NCBI GenBank assembly: GCA_947459075.1
Contig: CANHBJ010000007.1
Location: forward strand, 1-37,753
Origin: Bacteroidota bacterium
Lineage (GTDB): Bacteria > Bacteroidota > Bacteroidia > UKL13-3
Direction of reading: 5' to 3'
DNA length: 37,753 bases
The first letter of the stretch is position 1. The number at the start of each line of letters is the position of its first letter. Below, piece after piece: positions 27,089 to 36,383 of the stretch. The notes beneath the pieces are model-generated. The model was not told the origin of the DNA. It saw nothing but the letters and a program-made list of their open reading frames with translations, and did no database searches. The position numbers were made by a program, and so were the translations under genes.

Positions 27089-27355
27089 TTAGTCTTTTTT
27101 AGTCGGGTGACTCTTGAATGTTCTGGTAGGTGCAAATTCACCAAGTTTGTGTCCTACCATGTTTTCAGTTACATAAACCGGAATGAACTTGTTTCCGTTG
27201 TGCACTCCGAATGTATGACCTACGAAATCAGGTGTAATCATAGTTCTACGTGACCAAGTTTTAATCACCGATTTCTTTTTTGATTCGTTCATGGCTTGTA
27301 CTTTTTTGTCAAGCTTGATATCAACGAATGGTCCTTTTTTTAGCGAACGAGCCAT
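27089..27355 (-). CDS. rpsS: 30S ribosomal protein S19
   Basis: S19 pairs with S13 in the 30S head. Its 88 residues start [19 protein letters not shown] and contain [45 protein letters not shown], fully typical. It lies 6 nt after rplB. Confidence 0.98.
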   Translation of the reverse strand: MARSLKKGPFVDIKLDKKVQAMNESKKKSVIKTWSRRTMITPDFVGHTFGVHNGNKFIPVYVTENMVGHKLGEFAPTRTFKSHPTKKD

Positions 27356-27361
27356 ATTCTG

Positions 27362-28186
27362 TTACTTCTTACGTCTTTCGATAATAAATTTATTTGAATG
27401 CTTTTTAGGCGTACGGGTTTTATAACCCTTTGCTATCAAGCCTTTGCGTGAGCGTGGGTGTCCACCTGAAGCTCTACCTTCACCACCACCCATAGGATGA
27501 TCAACAGGATTCATAGCTACTGGTCTTGTACGAGGACGAACGCCTCTCCAGCGGTTTGCACCAGCTTTACCTTTACGCTCTAAACTATGGTCAGGATTCG
27601 AAACTGAACCTATTGTTGCTAAACATGCAGCTACAATCATACGGGTTTCACCTGATGCTAATTTAACAATAGCATATTTACCATCTCTATTTAATAATTG
27701 AGCAAATGAACCAGCAGAACGAACTAACTTTCCACCTTGGCCAGGTTGTAATTCAACATTGTAAATTACAGTACCTAAAGGTATTTCACTAAGTGGTAGT
27801 GCATTTCCTATTTCAGGAGCAGCACCAGTGCCACTCAAAACAGTTTGACCAACTTTTAATCCATGTGGTGCAAGAATATATCTTTTCTCCCCATCAGCAT
27901 AATGCAATAATGCAATACGACCACTACGATTTGGATCATACTCGATGGTTGCAACAACAGCAGGAACTGCATGTTTGTTACGCTTAAAGTCAATGATACG
28001 GTATTTTTGCTTATGACCGCCACCAATGTAACGCATCGTCATTTTACCAGAACCATTACGACCGCCACTTTTGCTTTGTTTTGCAATCAACGATTTTTCG
28101 GGTGTTGATGTCGTGATCTCCTCAAAAGTATTCACTGATTTAAAGCGAGTACCGGGAGTCATTGGTCTAAATTTTCTAATTCCCAT
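27362..28186 (-). CDS. rplB: 50S ribosomal protein L2
   Basis: L2 is essential for subunit joining and peptidyl-transferase centre assembly. The 274-residue protein shows [44 protein letters not shown] and [18 protein letters not shown], which holds the conserved His near the catalytic centre. It lies 21 nt after rplW. Confidence 0.98.
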   Translation of the reverse strand: MGIRKFRPMTPGTRFKSVNTFEEITTSTPEKSLIAKQSKSGGRNGSGKMTMRYIGGGHKQKYRIIDFKRNKHAVPAVVATIEYDPNRSGRIALLHYADGEKRYILAPHGLKVGQTVLSGTGAAPEIGNALPLSEIPLGTVIYNVELQPGQGGKLVRSAGSFAQLLNRDGKYAIVKLASGETRMIVAACLATIGSVSNPDHSLERKGKAGANRWRGVRPRTRPVAMNPVDHPMGGGEGRASGGHPRSRKGLIAKGYKTRTPKKHSNKFIIERRKK

Positions 28187-28207
28187 AATTACTTAAATAT
28201 TCTTCAA

Positions 28208-28498
28208 TTATATGTTTGCGAAGAAGTCAATTGTTTGACCTTCTTTAACAGTGATAATAGCTTTTTTAACTGATGGTCTTCTACCACTGAATTGTCCTCT
28301 CTTAGTGAAACGAGATTTAGCTTTACCTGCATAAATAGCAGTGCTAACACTTGTTACAGTAACATCATACATTTTTTCAATAGCTACCTTAATTTCAGGT
28401 TTATTAGCTGTTTTTTCTACTAAAAAACTATACTGATTAAGATTTTCGCTTAAATGTGTAGATTTTTCAGTGATTAAAGGCTTTTTTAAAACGCTCAT
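28208..28498 (-). CDS. rplW: 50S ribosomal protein L23
   Basis: L23 sits at the tunnel exit and is the docking site for trigger factor (tig in this window). Its 96 residues include LKKPLITEKSTHLSENLNQYSFLVEKTANKPEIKVAIEKMYDVTV and the basic loop KAKSRFTKRGQFSGRRPSVKKAIITV. It is 5 nt after rplD. Confidence 0.97.
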   Translation of the reverse strand: MSVLKKPLITEKSTHLSENLNQYSFLVEKTANKPEIKVAIEKMYDVTVTSVSTAIYAGKAKSRFTKRGQFSGRRPSVKKAIITVKEGQTIDFFANI

Positions 28499-28503
28499 CT
28501 TAA

Positions 28504-29130
28504 TTAATTTAATGTTTCCACAATAATAGGTAACGAATTCTCAAGCAGAATAACTTTGTTAGCATGCAAGATTTCGTATGTATTAACATCCTTAGCTGCT
28601 ACAACCTTTGCTTTAGGCAAGTTACGGCTAGAACGATAAATGCTATCATTATACTCAGGTATAATCATCAACACTTTTTCATTTGCTAACTTCAAGTTGT
28701 TTAATAGAGATATATATTGTTTTGTTTTAGGAGCATCAAAACTGAAACTTTCTAATACTGTAATATTGTTCTCTTTTACTTTGTATGCAAATGCCGATTT
28801 ACGTGCAAGTTGTTTCAATTTTTTATTTAGCTTGAAACTGTAATCGCGAGGGCGAGGACCGTGAATACGAGCACCACCAACGAAAGTACCACTTTTGATA
28901 CTTCCTTTACGAGATCCACCTGTACCTTTTTGGCGATGTAACTTTTTAGTTGAACCGCTTACTTCACTCTTTTCTTTAGCTTTGTGAGTACCTTGACGTT
29001 GGTTTGCCAAGTATTGCTTCACATCTAAATAAATAGCATGGTTATTTGGTTCTATACCGAAAGTATCTGCAGAAAGAGTTACTTTCTTACCGGTTTCTGT
29101 ACCGTTTATGTTCAATACTGCTAATTCCAT
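28504..29130 (-). CDS. rplD: 50S ribosomal protein L4
   Basis: L4 reaches into the exit tunnel and, in E. coli, represses the S10 operon. The 208 residues contain the extended loop SGSTKKLHRQKGTGGSRKGSIKSGTFVGGARIHGPRPRDYSFKLNKK and a C-terminal globular fold ending SLPIIVETLN. No S10-type leader is visible before rpsJ, because rpsJ follows fusA by 4 nt, so E. coli-style attenuation at that point is unlikely. Confidence 0.98.
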   Translation of the reverse strand: MELAVLNINGTETGKKVTLSADTFGIEPNNHAIYLDVKQYLANQRQGTHKAKEKSEVSGSTKKLHRQKGTGGSRKGSIKSGTFVGGARIHGPRPRDYSFKLNKKLKQLARKSAFAYKVKENNITVLESFSFDAPKTKQYISLLNNLKLANEKVLMIIPEYNDSIYRSSRNLPKAKVVAAKDVNTYEILHANKVILLENSLPIIVETLN

Positions 29131-29131
29131 G

Positions 29132-29749
29132 TTATTTCTCGATAAATACGATTGAACCTTTAGAACCTGGTATGCTACCTTTAATAACTAGCAAATTTTG
29201 GTCCTTCACAATTTTTAAAATTTCTAGGTTGGTCTTTTTCACACGGTCTCCACCAGTTCTTCCAGCCATACGCATACCTTTAAATACACGAGATGGGTCA
29301 GATGAAGCACCTAATGAACCTGGAGCTCTTAGACGGTTATGTTGACCATGCGTTTGCATTCCAACACCGCTAAATCCATGACGTTTAACAACACCTTGAA
29401 AACCTTTACCTTTAGAAGTGCCAACAACGTCAACAAATTCTCCTTCAGCAAACAGGTCAACAGAGATTGTTTGTCCTAGTTCAAGTGTTTGTAAAAAGCC
29501 TTTAAATTCTACCAACTTACGTTTAGGTGTAGTATTAGCCTTTTTAAATATACCTATTTGCGCAGCGGGAGTGTTTTTTTCCTTACGATCTCCATACGCT
29601 AGCTGAACAGCAGTGTAGCCATCCTTTTCGGTGGTTTTAACTTGCGTTACCACACAAGGGCCCGCTTCGATAATCGTGCAAGCAACATTCTTACCGTTTT
29701 TATCGTAAATGCTGGTCATCCCAACTTTTTTTCCTATCAGTCCTGACAT
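29132..29749 (-). CDS. rplC: 50S ribosomal protein L3
   Basis: L3 seeds 50S assembly and sends a loop toward the peptidyl-transferase centre. Its 205 residues include [35 protein letters not shown] and the central-loop tip [23 protein letters not shown]. The Gln that PrmB methylates in E. coli (GSIGQ) is Ala here, so that modification cannot occur. The gap to rplD is a single base. Confidence 0.98.
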   Translation of the reverse strand: MSGLIGKKVGMTSIYDKNGKNVACTIIEAGPCVVTQVKTTEKDGYTAVQLAYGDRKEKNTPAAQIGIFKKANTTPKRKLVEFKGFLQTLELGQTISVDLFAEGEFVDVVGTSKGKGFQGVVKRHGFSGVGMQTHGQHNRLRAPGSLGASSDPSRVFKGMRMAGRTGGDRVKKTNLEILKIVKDQNLLVIKGSIPGSKGSIVFIEK

Positions 29750-29761
29750 AATTTTCTATGA

Positions 29762-30070
29762 TCAAACTTTAATTTCAACATCAACACCGCTTGGTAATTC
29801 TAATTTCATTAATGCATCAACAGTTTTTGCGGTTGAACTGTAAATGTCCAGAATTCTTTTATAAGAGCATAACTGGAATTGTTCTCTGGCTTTCTTATTA
29901 ACATGCGGAGAACGAAGAACTGTGTAAATTTTCTTTTTAGTAGGAAGTGGTATTGGACCACTAACTACAGCTCCGGTAGATTTTACCGTCTTTACAATCT
30001 TCTCTGCCGACTTGTCAACCAGATTGTAGTCAAATGACTTAAGCTTGATTCTTATTCTTTGGTTAACCAT
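29762..30070 (-). CDS. rpsJ: 30S ribosomal protein S10
   Basis: S10 belongs to the 30S head and is also the NusE antitermination partner of NusB. Its 102 residues include [42 protein letters not shown] and [14 protein letters not shown]. It starts 4 nt after fusA, without the tuf gene that follows fusA in many bacteria. Confidence 0.98.
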   Translation of the reverse strand: MVNQRIRIKLKSFDYNLVDKSAEKIVKTVKSTGAVVSGPIPLPTKKKIYTVLRSPHVNKKAREQFQLCSYKRILDIYSSTAKTVDALMKLELPSGVDVEIKV

Positions 30071-30074
30071 GATA

Positions 30075-32177
30075 TTAGGCTTTTGCTTTACCGTTTACTT
30101 TTGCTAAAACTTCTTCTTGTACATTACGAGGTGCTTCAGCGTAATGATCAAACTCCATTGTAGAAGTTGCACGACCTGAAGACAACGTACGTAGTTGAGT
30201 CACGTATCCAAACATCTCTGCCAATGGCACTTTTGCTTTAATAACTTGTGAACCAGCGCGAGTATCCATACCTTCAAGTTGGCCTCTGCGTTTGTTTAAG
30301 TCACCGATAACGTCACCCATATTTTCTTCCGGTGTAAGAACCTCAATTTTCATAATTGGTTCAAGCAACACAGGACTTGATTTGCGAGCTGCTTCCTTAA
30401 AGCCCATTTTAGCTGCTAATTCAAAAGACAATGCATCCGAATCTACCGCATGAAATGAACCGTCAAATAAGCGAACCTTTAAACTTTCAATAGCATAACC
30501 GGCTAATACACCATTTACCATTGCAGCTTTGAAACCTTTTTCAACTGAAGGAATAAATTCTTTTGGAATTGCACCACCAACAATTTCGTTTACAAATTCT
30601 AAGCCCGGCTTATCAGCTGAACCAGGAATTAATTCAAACTGGATATCAGCAAATTTACCTCTACCACCCGACTGTTTCTTATATACCTCGCGGTGAATAG
30701 TAGCTTTTTGAATATTTTCTTTGTATGAAACCTGAGGTGCACCTTGATTACATTCAACCTTGAACTCACGTTTCAATCTATCAACTATAATTTCTAAGTG
30801 TAATTCACCCATACCAGATATAACAGTTTGACCTGTATCCTCGTCAGTGTGAACACGGAAAGTAGGATCTTCTTCAGCTAATTTAGCTAAACTCATACCC
30901 AACTTATCAACGTCTGCCTGTGTTTTTGGCTCAATTGCTAAACCAATAACCGGTTCAGGGAAGTTCATTGCTTCTAAAACAATAGGATTTTTCTCATCAC
31001 AAAGTGTATCACCAGTTTTGATATCTTTAAAACCTACTGCAGCACCAATATCACCAGCACCTAAACTTTCAATCGGATTTTGTTTGTTAGCATGCATTTG
31101 GAATATACGTGAGATACGCTCTTTGTTTCCACTACGTGTATTTAAAACATATGAACCTGCATCTAATTTACCTGAGTAAGCACGCATAAAAGCCAAACGA
31201 CCTACAAATGGATCTGTTGCAATTTTAAATGCTAAAGCAGCAAATGGCTCGGTATAAGATGGTTTACGGCTTACTTCAGCACCCGTATCAGGATTTGTTC
31301 CAGTGATACTTTGCTTATCCATTGGGCTAGGTAACAATTCCATAACTAAATCTAGCATGGTTTGTACACCTTTGTTTTTGAATGATGAACCGCACAACAT
31401 TGGAACGATCTTCATATCAACAACTGCTTTACGTAATGCATCTAATATTTCGCGTTCCGTAATTGATTTTGGATCTTCGAAGAATTTCTCCATCAAAGAG
31501 TCATCATATTCTGAAACTGCTTCCAATAATTTCTCTCTCCATTCCAAAGACTCTTCCATCATATCAGCTGGAATGTCAATCTCTTGGAAAGTCATACCTT
31601 TATCGTGCTCGTTCCAAACCATTCCACGGAAGTTGATTAAATCAACAACACCTTTGAATCCATCTTCAGCACCTATAGGTAATTGAAGAGGAACAGCATG
31701 GCTGCCTAACATTTCTCTTACTTGCTTTACAACATTTAAGAAATCTGCACCAGAGCGATCCATTTTGTTAACGAAGCCTAAACGAGCAACATTATAATTA
31801 TTAGCTAAACGCCAATTAGTTTCTGATTGAGGCTCTACGCCATCAACCGCAGAAAACAAAAACACTAATCCATCTAATACACGCAAAGAACGGTTTACCT
31901 CAACGGTAAAATCAACGTGACCAGGAGTATCAATAATATTGATGTGATAATTTTTTCCACGGTATTTCCAAGGAACAGTAGTTGCTGCTGAGGTAATTGT
32001 TATACCACGCTCGGCCTCTTGTACCATCCAGTCCATTGTAGAAGCACCATCGTGAACTTCACCAATTTTGTGGTTTACACCAGAATAGTATAATATACGC
32101 TCAGTTGTAGTGGTTTTACCCGCATCAATATGAGCTGCTATTCCAATGTTTCTTGTTAATGATAAGTCTCTTGACAT
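30075..32177 (-). CDS. fusA: translation elongation factor G
   Basis: GTPase that drives ribosomal translocation and, with RRF, recycling. The 700 residues have G1 [15 protein letters not shown], switch [15 protein letters not shown]4 NKMDRSGAD, then domains II-V, with the domain IV signature [15 protein letters not shown] and the C-terminal [11 protein letters not shown]. Length and order are standard for EF-G rather than RF3 or TetM-like proteins. It lies between rpsG and rpsJ. Confidence 0.98.
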   Translation of the reverse strand: MSRDLSLTRNIGIAAHIDAGKTTTTERILYYSGVNHKIGEVHDGASTMDWMVQEAERGITITSAATTVPWKYRGKNYHINIIDTPGHVDFTVEVNRSLRVLDGLVFLFSAVDGVEPQSETNWRLANNYNVARLGFVNKMDRSGADFLNVVKQVREMLGSHAVPLQLPIGAEDGFKGVVDLINFRGMVWNEHDKGMTFQEIDIPADMMEESLEWREKLLEAVSEYDDSLMEKFFEDPKSITEREILDALRKAVVDMKIVPMLCGSSFKNKGVQTMLDLVMELLPSPMDKQSITGTNPDTGAEVSRKPSYTEPFAALAFKIATDPFVGRLAFMRAYSGKLDAGSYVLNTRSGNKERISRIFQMHANKQNPIESLGAGDIGAAVGFKDIKTGDTLCDEKNPIVLEAMNFPEPVIGLAIEPKTQADVDKLGMSLAKLAEEDPTFRVHTDEDTGQTVISGMGELHLEIIVDRLKREFKVECNQGAPQVSYKENIQKATIHREVYKKQSGGRGKFADIQFELIPGSADKPGLEFVNEIVGGAIPKEFIPSVEKGFKAAMVNGVLAGYAIESLKVRLFDGSFHAVDSDALSFELAAKMGFKEAARKSSPVLLEPIMKIEVLTPEENMGDVIGDLNKRRGQLEGMDTRAGSQVIKAKVPLAEMFGYVTQLRTLSSGRATSTMEFDHYAEAPRNVQEEVLAKVNGKAKA

Positions 32178-32204
32178 TTTGTATGTACTCTAAACTTTTA
32201 TTAA

Positions 32205-32675
32205 TTAGCTAACTTTAAAGTGAGAGAATGCTTTGTTAGCTTCGGCCATTCTGTGTGTATCTTCACGTTTTTTAACTGCAGCACCTTCACCTTTAGAAGC
32301 AGCAATAATCTCACCTGCCAATTTATCTGACATTGATTTTTCGTTGCGTCTGCGAGAGTAGTCTATCATCCATTTCATTCCAACTGCAACTTTTCTATCC
32401 GCAGGAACCTCCATTGGAATTTGGAAAGTAGCACCACCAACACGTCTTGCTTTAACCTCTACTGCTGGCATGATATTGTTTAGTGCCTTTTTCCAAACGT
32501 CAATACCACGTTCTTGAATTTTAGCCTCTACTTTATCGAGTGCAGTGTAGAATACATCATACGCTGTACTTTTTTTACCATCCCACATTAGGTTATTTAC
32601 AAATCTTGTTACCAAGATATCGTTGAATTTCGGATCTGGCAATAAAATGCGTTTTTTAGGTTTTGATTTTCTCAT
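32205..32675 (-). CDS. rpsG: 30S ribosomal protein S7
   Basis: S7 nucleates the 30S head and contacts E-site tRNA. Its 156 residues begin MRKSKPKKRILLPDPKFND and include VEVKARRVGGATFQIPMEVPADRKVAVGMKWMIDYSRRRNEKSM, the main 16S contact. It represses the str operon in E. coli. It is 23 nt after rpsL. Confidence 0.98.
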   Translation of the reverse strand: MRKSKPKKRILLPDPKFNDILVTRFVNNLMWDGKKSTAYDVFYTALDKVEAKIQERGIDVWKKALNNIMPAVEVKARRVGGATFQIPMEVPADRKVAVGMKWMIDYSRRRNEKSMSDKLAGEIIAASKGEGAAVKKREDTHRMAEANKAFSHFKVS

Positions 32676-32698
32676 TGTATACTATCCCTAAATCTTAA

Positions 32699-33109
32699 TT
32701 ATTTCTTTTTAGCTTTTGGATCAACCGCTGCTTGACCTGGCTTTGGTTTTTTTGTACCATATTTAGATCTGCGTTGGTTACGTCCAGCAACACCTGCGGT
32801 ATCTAATGCACCACGAACAATGTGATAACGAACACCTGGTAAATCTTTAACACGTCCACCGCGAACTAACACGATAGAATGCTCTTGCAAATTGTGACCT
32901 TCACCTGGAATGTACGCATTAACCTCGTTTCCGTTTGTTAAACGAACACGAGCTACTTTACGCATTGCCGAGTTAGGCTTCTTAGGTGTTGTTGTGTACA
33001 CACGGGTACAAACGCCTCTGCGTTGAGGGCATGAATCTAAGGCTGGTGACTTACTTTTGGTAGTAATTTCGGTACGACCTTTTCTTACAAGCTGTTGTAT
33101 AGTTGGCAT
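32699..33109 (-). CDS. rpsL: 30S ribosomal protein S12
   Basis: S12 controls decoding accuracy. The 136 residues contain [19 protein letters not shown] and [17 protein letters not shown]; the two lysines associated with streptomycin resistance when mutated (PKKP and VKDL) are wild type, and the Asp that is methylthiolated in other bacteria is present. The C-terminus has a Lys/Pro-rich extension. It is the first gene of the superoperon, preceded by two similar promoters. Confidence 0.98.
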   Translation of the reverse strand: MPTIQQLVRKGRTEITTKSKSPALDSCPQRRGVCTRVYTTTPKKPNSAMRKVARVRLTNGNEVNAYIPGEGHNLQEHSIVLVRGGRVKDLPGVRYHIVRGALDTAGVAGRNQRRSKYGTKKPKPGQAAVDPKAKKK

Positions 33110-33152
33110 ATTTTGCTTTAAAAAACAGTTTTTCTTAATTTCTAAGGGGAGG

Positions 33153-33184
33153 CAAAAGTAGATGTAATTATTGTGCTATGCAAG
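33153..33184 (-). promoter_or_regulatory. rpsL promoter P1 (proximal)
   Basis: Minus-strand ACTTG, a 20-nt spacer and TACTTTTG (33153-33160), followed by the C-rich run CCTCCCC. Start expected near 33146, about 37 nt before the rpsL ATG. Confidence 0.7.
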
Positions 33185-33192
33185 TGCCTGAC

Positions 33193-33221
33193 AAAAAATA
33201 TTTTAATTTTATTAAAATATT
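33193..33221 (-). other. perfect AT-only inverted repeat in the rpsL leader
   Basis: AATATTTTAA / TTAAAATATT (10 bp, 5-nt loop) between P2 and P1, followed on the minus strand by T6. The stem contains no G or C, so it is a weak terminator at best; it could also aid P1 opening or be bound by a protein. Confidence 0.5.
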
Positions 33222-33302
33222 GCTTGCTGAGCGGGTTACAAAATAATTTAAACCATCAGACTTTAACATCCAAACCACTAATGTGGCTCTTAAAAGGGAG
33301 GG

Positions 33303-33333
33303 CAAAGATAAGCAACTTATTTATATCAGCAAG
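33303..33333 (-). promoter_or_regulatory. rpsL promoter P2 (distal)
   Basis: Minus-strand ACTTG, a 19-nt spacer and TATCTTTG (33303-33310), followed by CCCTCCC. Same arrangement as P1, 150 nt further upstream, starting just after the accC terminator. The 33110-33410 stretch holds P1, P2, the AT inverted repeat and that terminator, and no gene. Confidence 0.7.
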
Positions 33334-33354
33334 TTTTTAAACAAAAAAAGTCAT

Positions 33355-33393
33355 AAAAAAAGCCTGACTCCCATTTGGAACAAGTCAGGCTTT
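33355..33393 (-). terminator. terminator of the rpmF-plsX-fabH-accBC unit
   Basis: AAAGCCTGACT / AGTCAGGCTTT (11 pairs, 13-nt loop), followed on the minus strand by a T-run; begins 18 nt past accC. Confidence 0.88.
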
Positions 33394-33410
33394 ACTATTA
33401 ATTTATTTGA

Positions 33411-34757
33411 TTAAGCGTTCATATCAAAGGTATTCATGAAGGATGTAGTAAAATTTCCTTTTTTAAAATCTTCGTTTTGCATCAATTTAATATGAAGTGG
33501 AATTGTGGTTTTTATGCCAGGCCCTTCAATAATAAATTCTCCTAATGCCCTTTCCATTTTAATAATGGCCTCTTCACGGGTTTGAGCACTAACTATTAAT
33601 TTAGCAATCATACTATCATAATTAGAAGGTATTGTATAACCTGCATAAATATGTGTGTCAACGCGCGTACCGTGTCCACCTGGCTTATGCAAATATTCGA
33701 TTTTACCTGGAGTAGGCCTGAAGTTATTCTGTGGATCTTCGGCATTAATACGACATTCTATGGCGTGTTTTGTAGGTAGATAATTTCTACCACTAATAGG
33801 AACACCAGCAGCTATTAATATTTGTTCTTTTACTAAATCGTAGTTAATTACTTCTTCGGTAACTGGATGTTCAACTTGAATACGGGTATTCATTTCCATG
33901 AAATAAAAATTACGGTGTTTATCAACCAAAAATTCAATGGTTCCTAAACCTTCGTAGTTAATTGACTTGGCACCTTTTATTGCTGCATCACCCATTATTT
34001 CGCGCAACTCGGGAGTAATAAAAGGAGATGGCGCTTCTTCAACTAGTTTCTGATGTCTGCGTTGAATTGAGCAATCACGCTCACTTAAATGGCAAACGTT
34101 ACCGTATTGATCACCCGCTAACTGAATTTCAATATGACGAGGGTCCTCTACATATTTTTCCATGTAAATTCCATCGTTTCCAAATGCTGCAGATGATTCT
34201 TGACGAGCACTATCCCAATTGCGTTCAAACTCTTCATCATTCCATATTATGCGCATGCCCCTTCCTCCGCCTCCAGCAGTAGCTTTTATGATTACCGGAT
34301 AACCAATAACTTTGGCTAACTCACGGCCTTCGTCTGAGCTTACAAGTAAACCATCACTACCAGGAATTACAGGAACACCAGCTTTTTTCATGGTATCTTT
34401 TGCACTAGCCTTATCCCCCATGGCATTAATCATTTCTGGTGATGCACCTATAAATTTAATTCCATGATCGCGGCATATCCCTGAAAACTTTGCATTCTCT
34501 GATAAAAACCCATATCCCGGATGTATTGCATCAGCGTTGGTTATTTCTGCCGCAGCTATTATATTGGGTATATTAAGGTATGATTGTGGAGATGGCGGAG
34601 GGCCAATGCAAACAGCTTCATCGGCAAATCTTACATGTAAACTATCTTTATCTGCTGTTGAATATACAGCAACTGTTTTAATCCCCATTTCGCGAGCAGT
34701 ACGAATAATTCTTAATGCTATTTCGCCACGGTTGGCAATTAATATCTTTTTAAACAT
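33411..34757 (-). CDS. accC: acetyl-CoA carboxylase, biotin carboxylase subunit
   Basis: ATP-grasp enzyme that carboxylates biotin on AccB, the first half-reaction of malonyl-CoA formation. The 448 residues start [19 protein letters not shown] and show [15 protein letters not shown], the Gly-rich ATP lid [10 protein letters not shown], and [15 protein letters not shown] with the metal/ATP site and catalytic Glu. Length is that of the stand-alone subunit, not of a pyruvate or propionyl carboxylase fusion. It is preceded by a hairpin with a short U-run downstream of accB, which may set its level. Confidence 0.97.
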   Translation of the reverse strand: MFKKILIANRGEIALRIIRTAREMGIKTVAVYSTADKDSLHVRFADEAVCIGPPPSPQSYLNIPNIIAAAEITNADAIHPGYGFLSENAKFSGICRDHGIKFIGASPEMINAMGDKASAKDTMKKAGVPVIPGSDGLLVSSDEGRELAKVIGYPVIIKATAGGGGRGMRIIWNDEEFERNWDSARQESSAAFGNDGIYMEKYVEDPRHIEIQLAGDQYGNVCHLSERDCSIQRRHQKLVEEAPSPFITPELREIMGDAAIKGAKSINYEGLGTIEFLVDKHRNFYFMEMNTRIQVEHPVTEEVINYDLVKEQILIAAGVPISGRNYLPTKHAIECRINAEDPQNNFRPTPGKIEYLHKPGGHGTRVDTHIYAGYTIPSNYDSMIAKLIVSAQTREEAIIKMERALGEFIIEGPGIKTTIPLHIKLMQNEDFKKGNFTTSFMNTFDMNA

Positions 34758-34786
34758 GCGTTGTTTTAAATGTTGATATGATTTGT

Positions 34787-34828
34787 AAAAACAAAGTCGA
34801 CAAGCTACAAAAAGAACTTATCGACTTT
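34787..34828 (-). terminator. hairpin with short U-run between accB and accC
   Basis: Minus-strand AAAGTCGATAAG / CTTGTCGACTTT (12 pairs, one G-U, 12-nt loop), followed by GTTTTTAC. The U-run is weaker than at other terminators here, suggesting attenuation or mRNA processing rather than full stop. Confidence 0.6.
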
Positions 34829-34851
34829 AGTATTCTTTTGCTTTAAAAATT

Positions 34852-35310
34852 TTACATTGGTTCAACTAAAAATAAAGGCTGATCGTACTCAACAGGTGAA
34901 GCATTTTCAACAAGCACCTTAACAATACGGCCTGATATTTCTGATTCGATTTCATTAAACAATTTCATTGCTTCTATTATGCAAAGAACTTTCCCTGAAA
35001 CTATTTCATCGCCAACGCTAATAAATGCAGGCTTATCAGGAGATGATGATTTGTAAAATGTACCAATCATTGGTGATTTAATGGTAATTAAATTGTTTGT
35101 ACGCTCAGTAGCAGGTGTTGCTGGAGTTGATGCTACAACTGGTGGCGCAATAACCATTTGTGGTTGAATGGCTGGCGCTGTATTTTGCACAAACACTTTT
35201 TCTTCAATTTTTTTAATGGCAAGTTTAAAATCACCACGTTCAATTTCAACCTCAGAAACTCCCGTTTCCGAAACCAATTTAATCAGTTCTTTAATTTCTT
35301 TTAATTCCAT
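34852..35310 (-). CDS. accB: acetyl-CoA carboxylase biotin carboxyl carrier protein
   Basis: Carries biotin between AccC and the carboxyltransferase. The 152 residues consist of an N-terminal helical segment (MELKEIKELIKLVSETG), a Pro/Ala/Thr-rich flexible linker (~45-72) and a lipoyl-type barrel with the biotin site EAMKL, Lys116. The usual second Met of AMKM is Leu, a frequent variant. It is 67 nt after fabH. Confidence 0.97.
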   Translation of the reverse strand: MELKEIKELIKLVSETGVSEVEIERGDFKLAIKKIEEKVFVQNTAPAIQPQMVIAPPVVASTPATPATERTNNLITIKSPMIGTFYKSSSPDKPAFISVGDEIVSGKVLCIIEAMKLFNEIESEISGRIVKVLVENASPVEYDQPLFLVEPM

Positions 35311-35377
35311 GTTGGAGTTATTTGAATACTATCAAAAGTAATTTATTTTTAGAATTGTTTACTACTTAAATATAAAA

Positions 35378-36382
35378 TTAAACATTACTGCCATTGTATG
35401 CCCACTTTAAGTAAATAGAGCCCCAAGTGAATCCGCCACCAAATGCGGATAATACAAGGTTGTCACCTTTTTTTAATTTATCTTCCCACTCCCATAGCAG
35501 TAAAGGTAAAGTGCCATTCGTGGTATTACCAAAGTGATCAATATTTATCATCACTTTATTTTTGTCCAATCCCATGCGTTCAGCAGTAGCATCAATAATT
35601 CTTAGGTTGGCTTGATGCGGAACAAGGTATGTAACATCTTCAGCAGTTAAGTTGTTTCGTTCCATTATTTGAGCAGAAACATCAGCCATACCTGTTACTG
35701 CGAATTTAAACACGGCCTTTCCATCTTGATACACGAAATGTTCGCGTGAATCTATTGTTTCGTGAGTTGGTGGTCTTAATGACCCGCCTGCTTTTTGATG
35801 TAAATAATGACGGCCTTGACCATCTATTTTCAACACACTGTCTATTATTCCATTACCCTCATCGTTTGGTTCAAGCAGAACACATCCTAAACCATCACCA
35901 AAAATAATGCAGGTGTTTCTGTCTGTATAATCAATTATTGAGGACATTTTATCTCCTCCAACTACCAACACATTTTTGTGTTTACCAGATTCTATGAATG
36001 AAGCTGCAGTTTGTAATGCGAACAAAAAACCTGAACATGCTGCGGCCAAATCAAACCCCCATGCATTTTTGGCGCCAATTTTATCGGCCAAAATACAAGC
36101 GGTTGATGGAAATACCATATCGGGCGTAACTGTAGCAAATATGATTAGTTCGATTTCGTTTGCAGTTATTCCACGCTTTTTAAGCAAACCATTAACTGCT
36201 TCAACTCCCATATCGGAGGTTGCTAAGCCAGGAGTATTAAGTAGTCTTCTTTCTTTGATGCCTGTACGAGAAGTAATCCACTCGTCTGAGGTATCTACTA
36301 ATTTCTCCAATTCAGCATTGGTAAGCTTATAATCAGGAACGTATCCTTGAACACATGTAATTGCTGCTGTAATTTTACTCAT
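35378..36382 (-). CDS. fabH: 3-oxoacyl-ACP synthase III
   Basis: Condenses acetyl-CoA (or a branched primer) with malonyl-ACP to start fatty-acid synthesis. The 334-residue thiolase-fold enzyme has the catalytic triad C116 (DLAAACSGF), H256 (VPHQANLR) and N286 (FGNTTNG). Whether the primer is straight or branched cannot be read from sequence by eye; Bacteroidota often make iso-branched acids. It starts one base after plsX. Confidence 0.96.
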   Translation of the reverse strand: MSKITAAITCVQGYVPDYKLTNAELEKLVDTSDEWITSRTGIKERRLLNTPGLATSDMGVEAVNGLLKKRGITANEIELIIFATVTPDMVFPSTACILADKIGAKNAWGFDLAAACSGFLFALQTAASFIESGKHKNVLVVGGDKMSSIIDYTDRNTCIIFGDGLGCVLLEPNDEGNGIIDSVLKIDGQGRHYLHQKAGGSLRPPTHETIDSREHFVYQDGKAVFKFAVTGMADVSAQIMERNNLTAEDVTYLVPHQANLRIIDATAERMGLDKNKVMINIDHFGNTTNGTLPLLLWEWEDKLKKGDNLVLSAFGGGFTWGSIYLKWAYNGSNV

Positions 36383-36383
36383 G

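Noticed and set aside
15966-33109. Missing tuf, adk and map as a sign of deletion or rearrangement
   Set aside because: The junctions (fusA-rpsJ 4 nt, secY-infA 59 nt) are clean and this order is, to my knowledge, usual in Bacteroidota.
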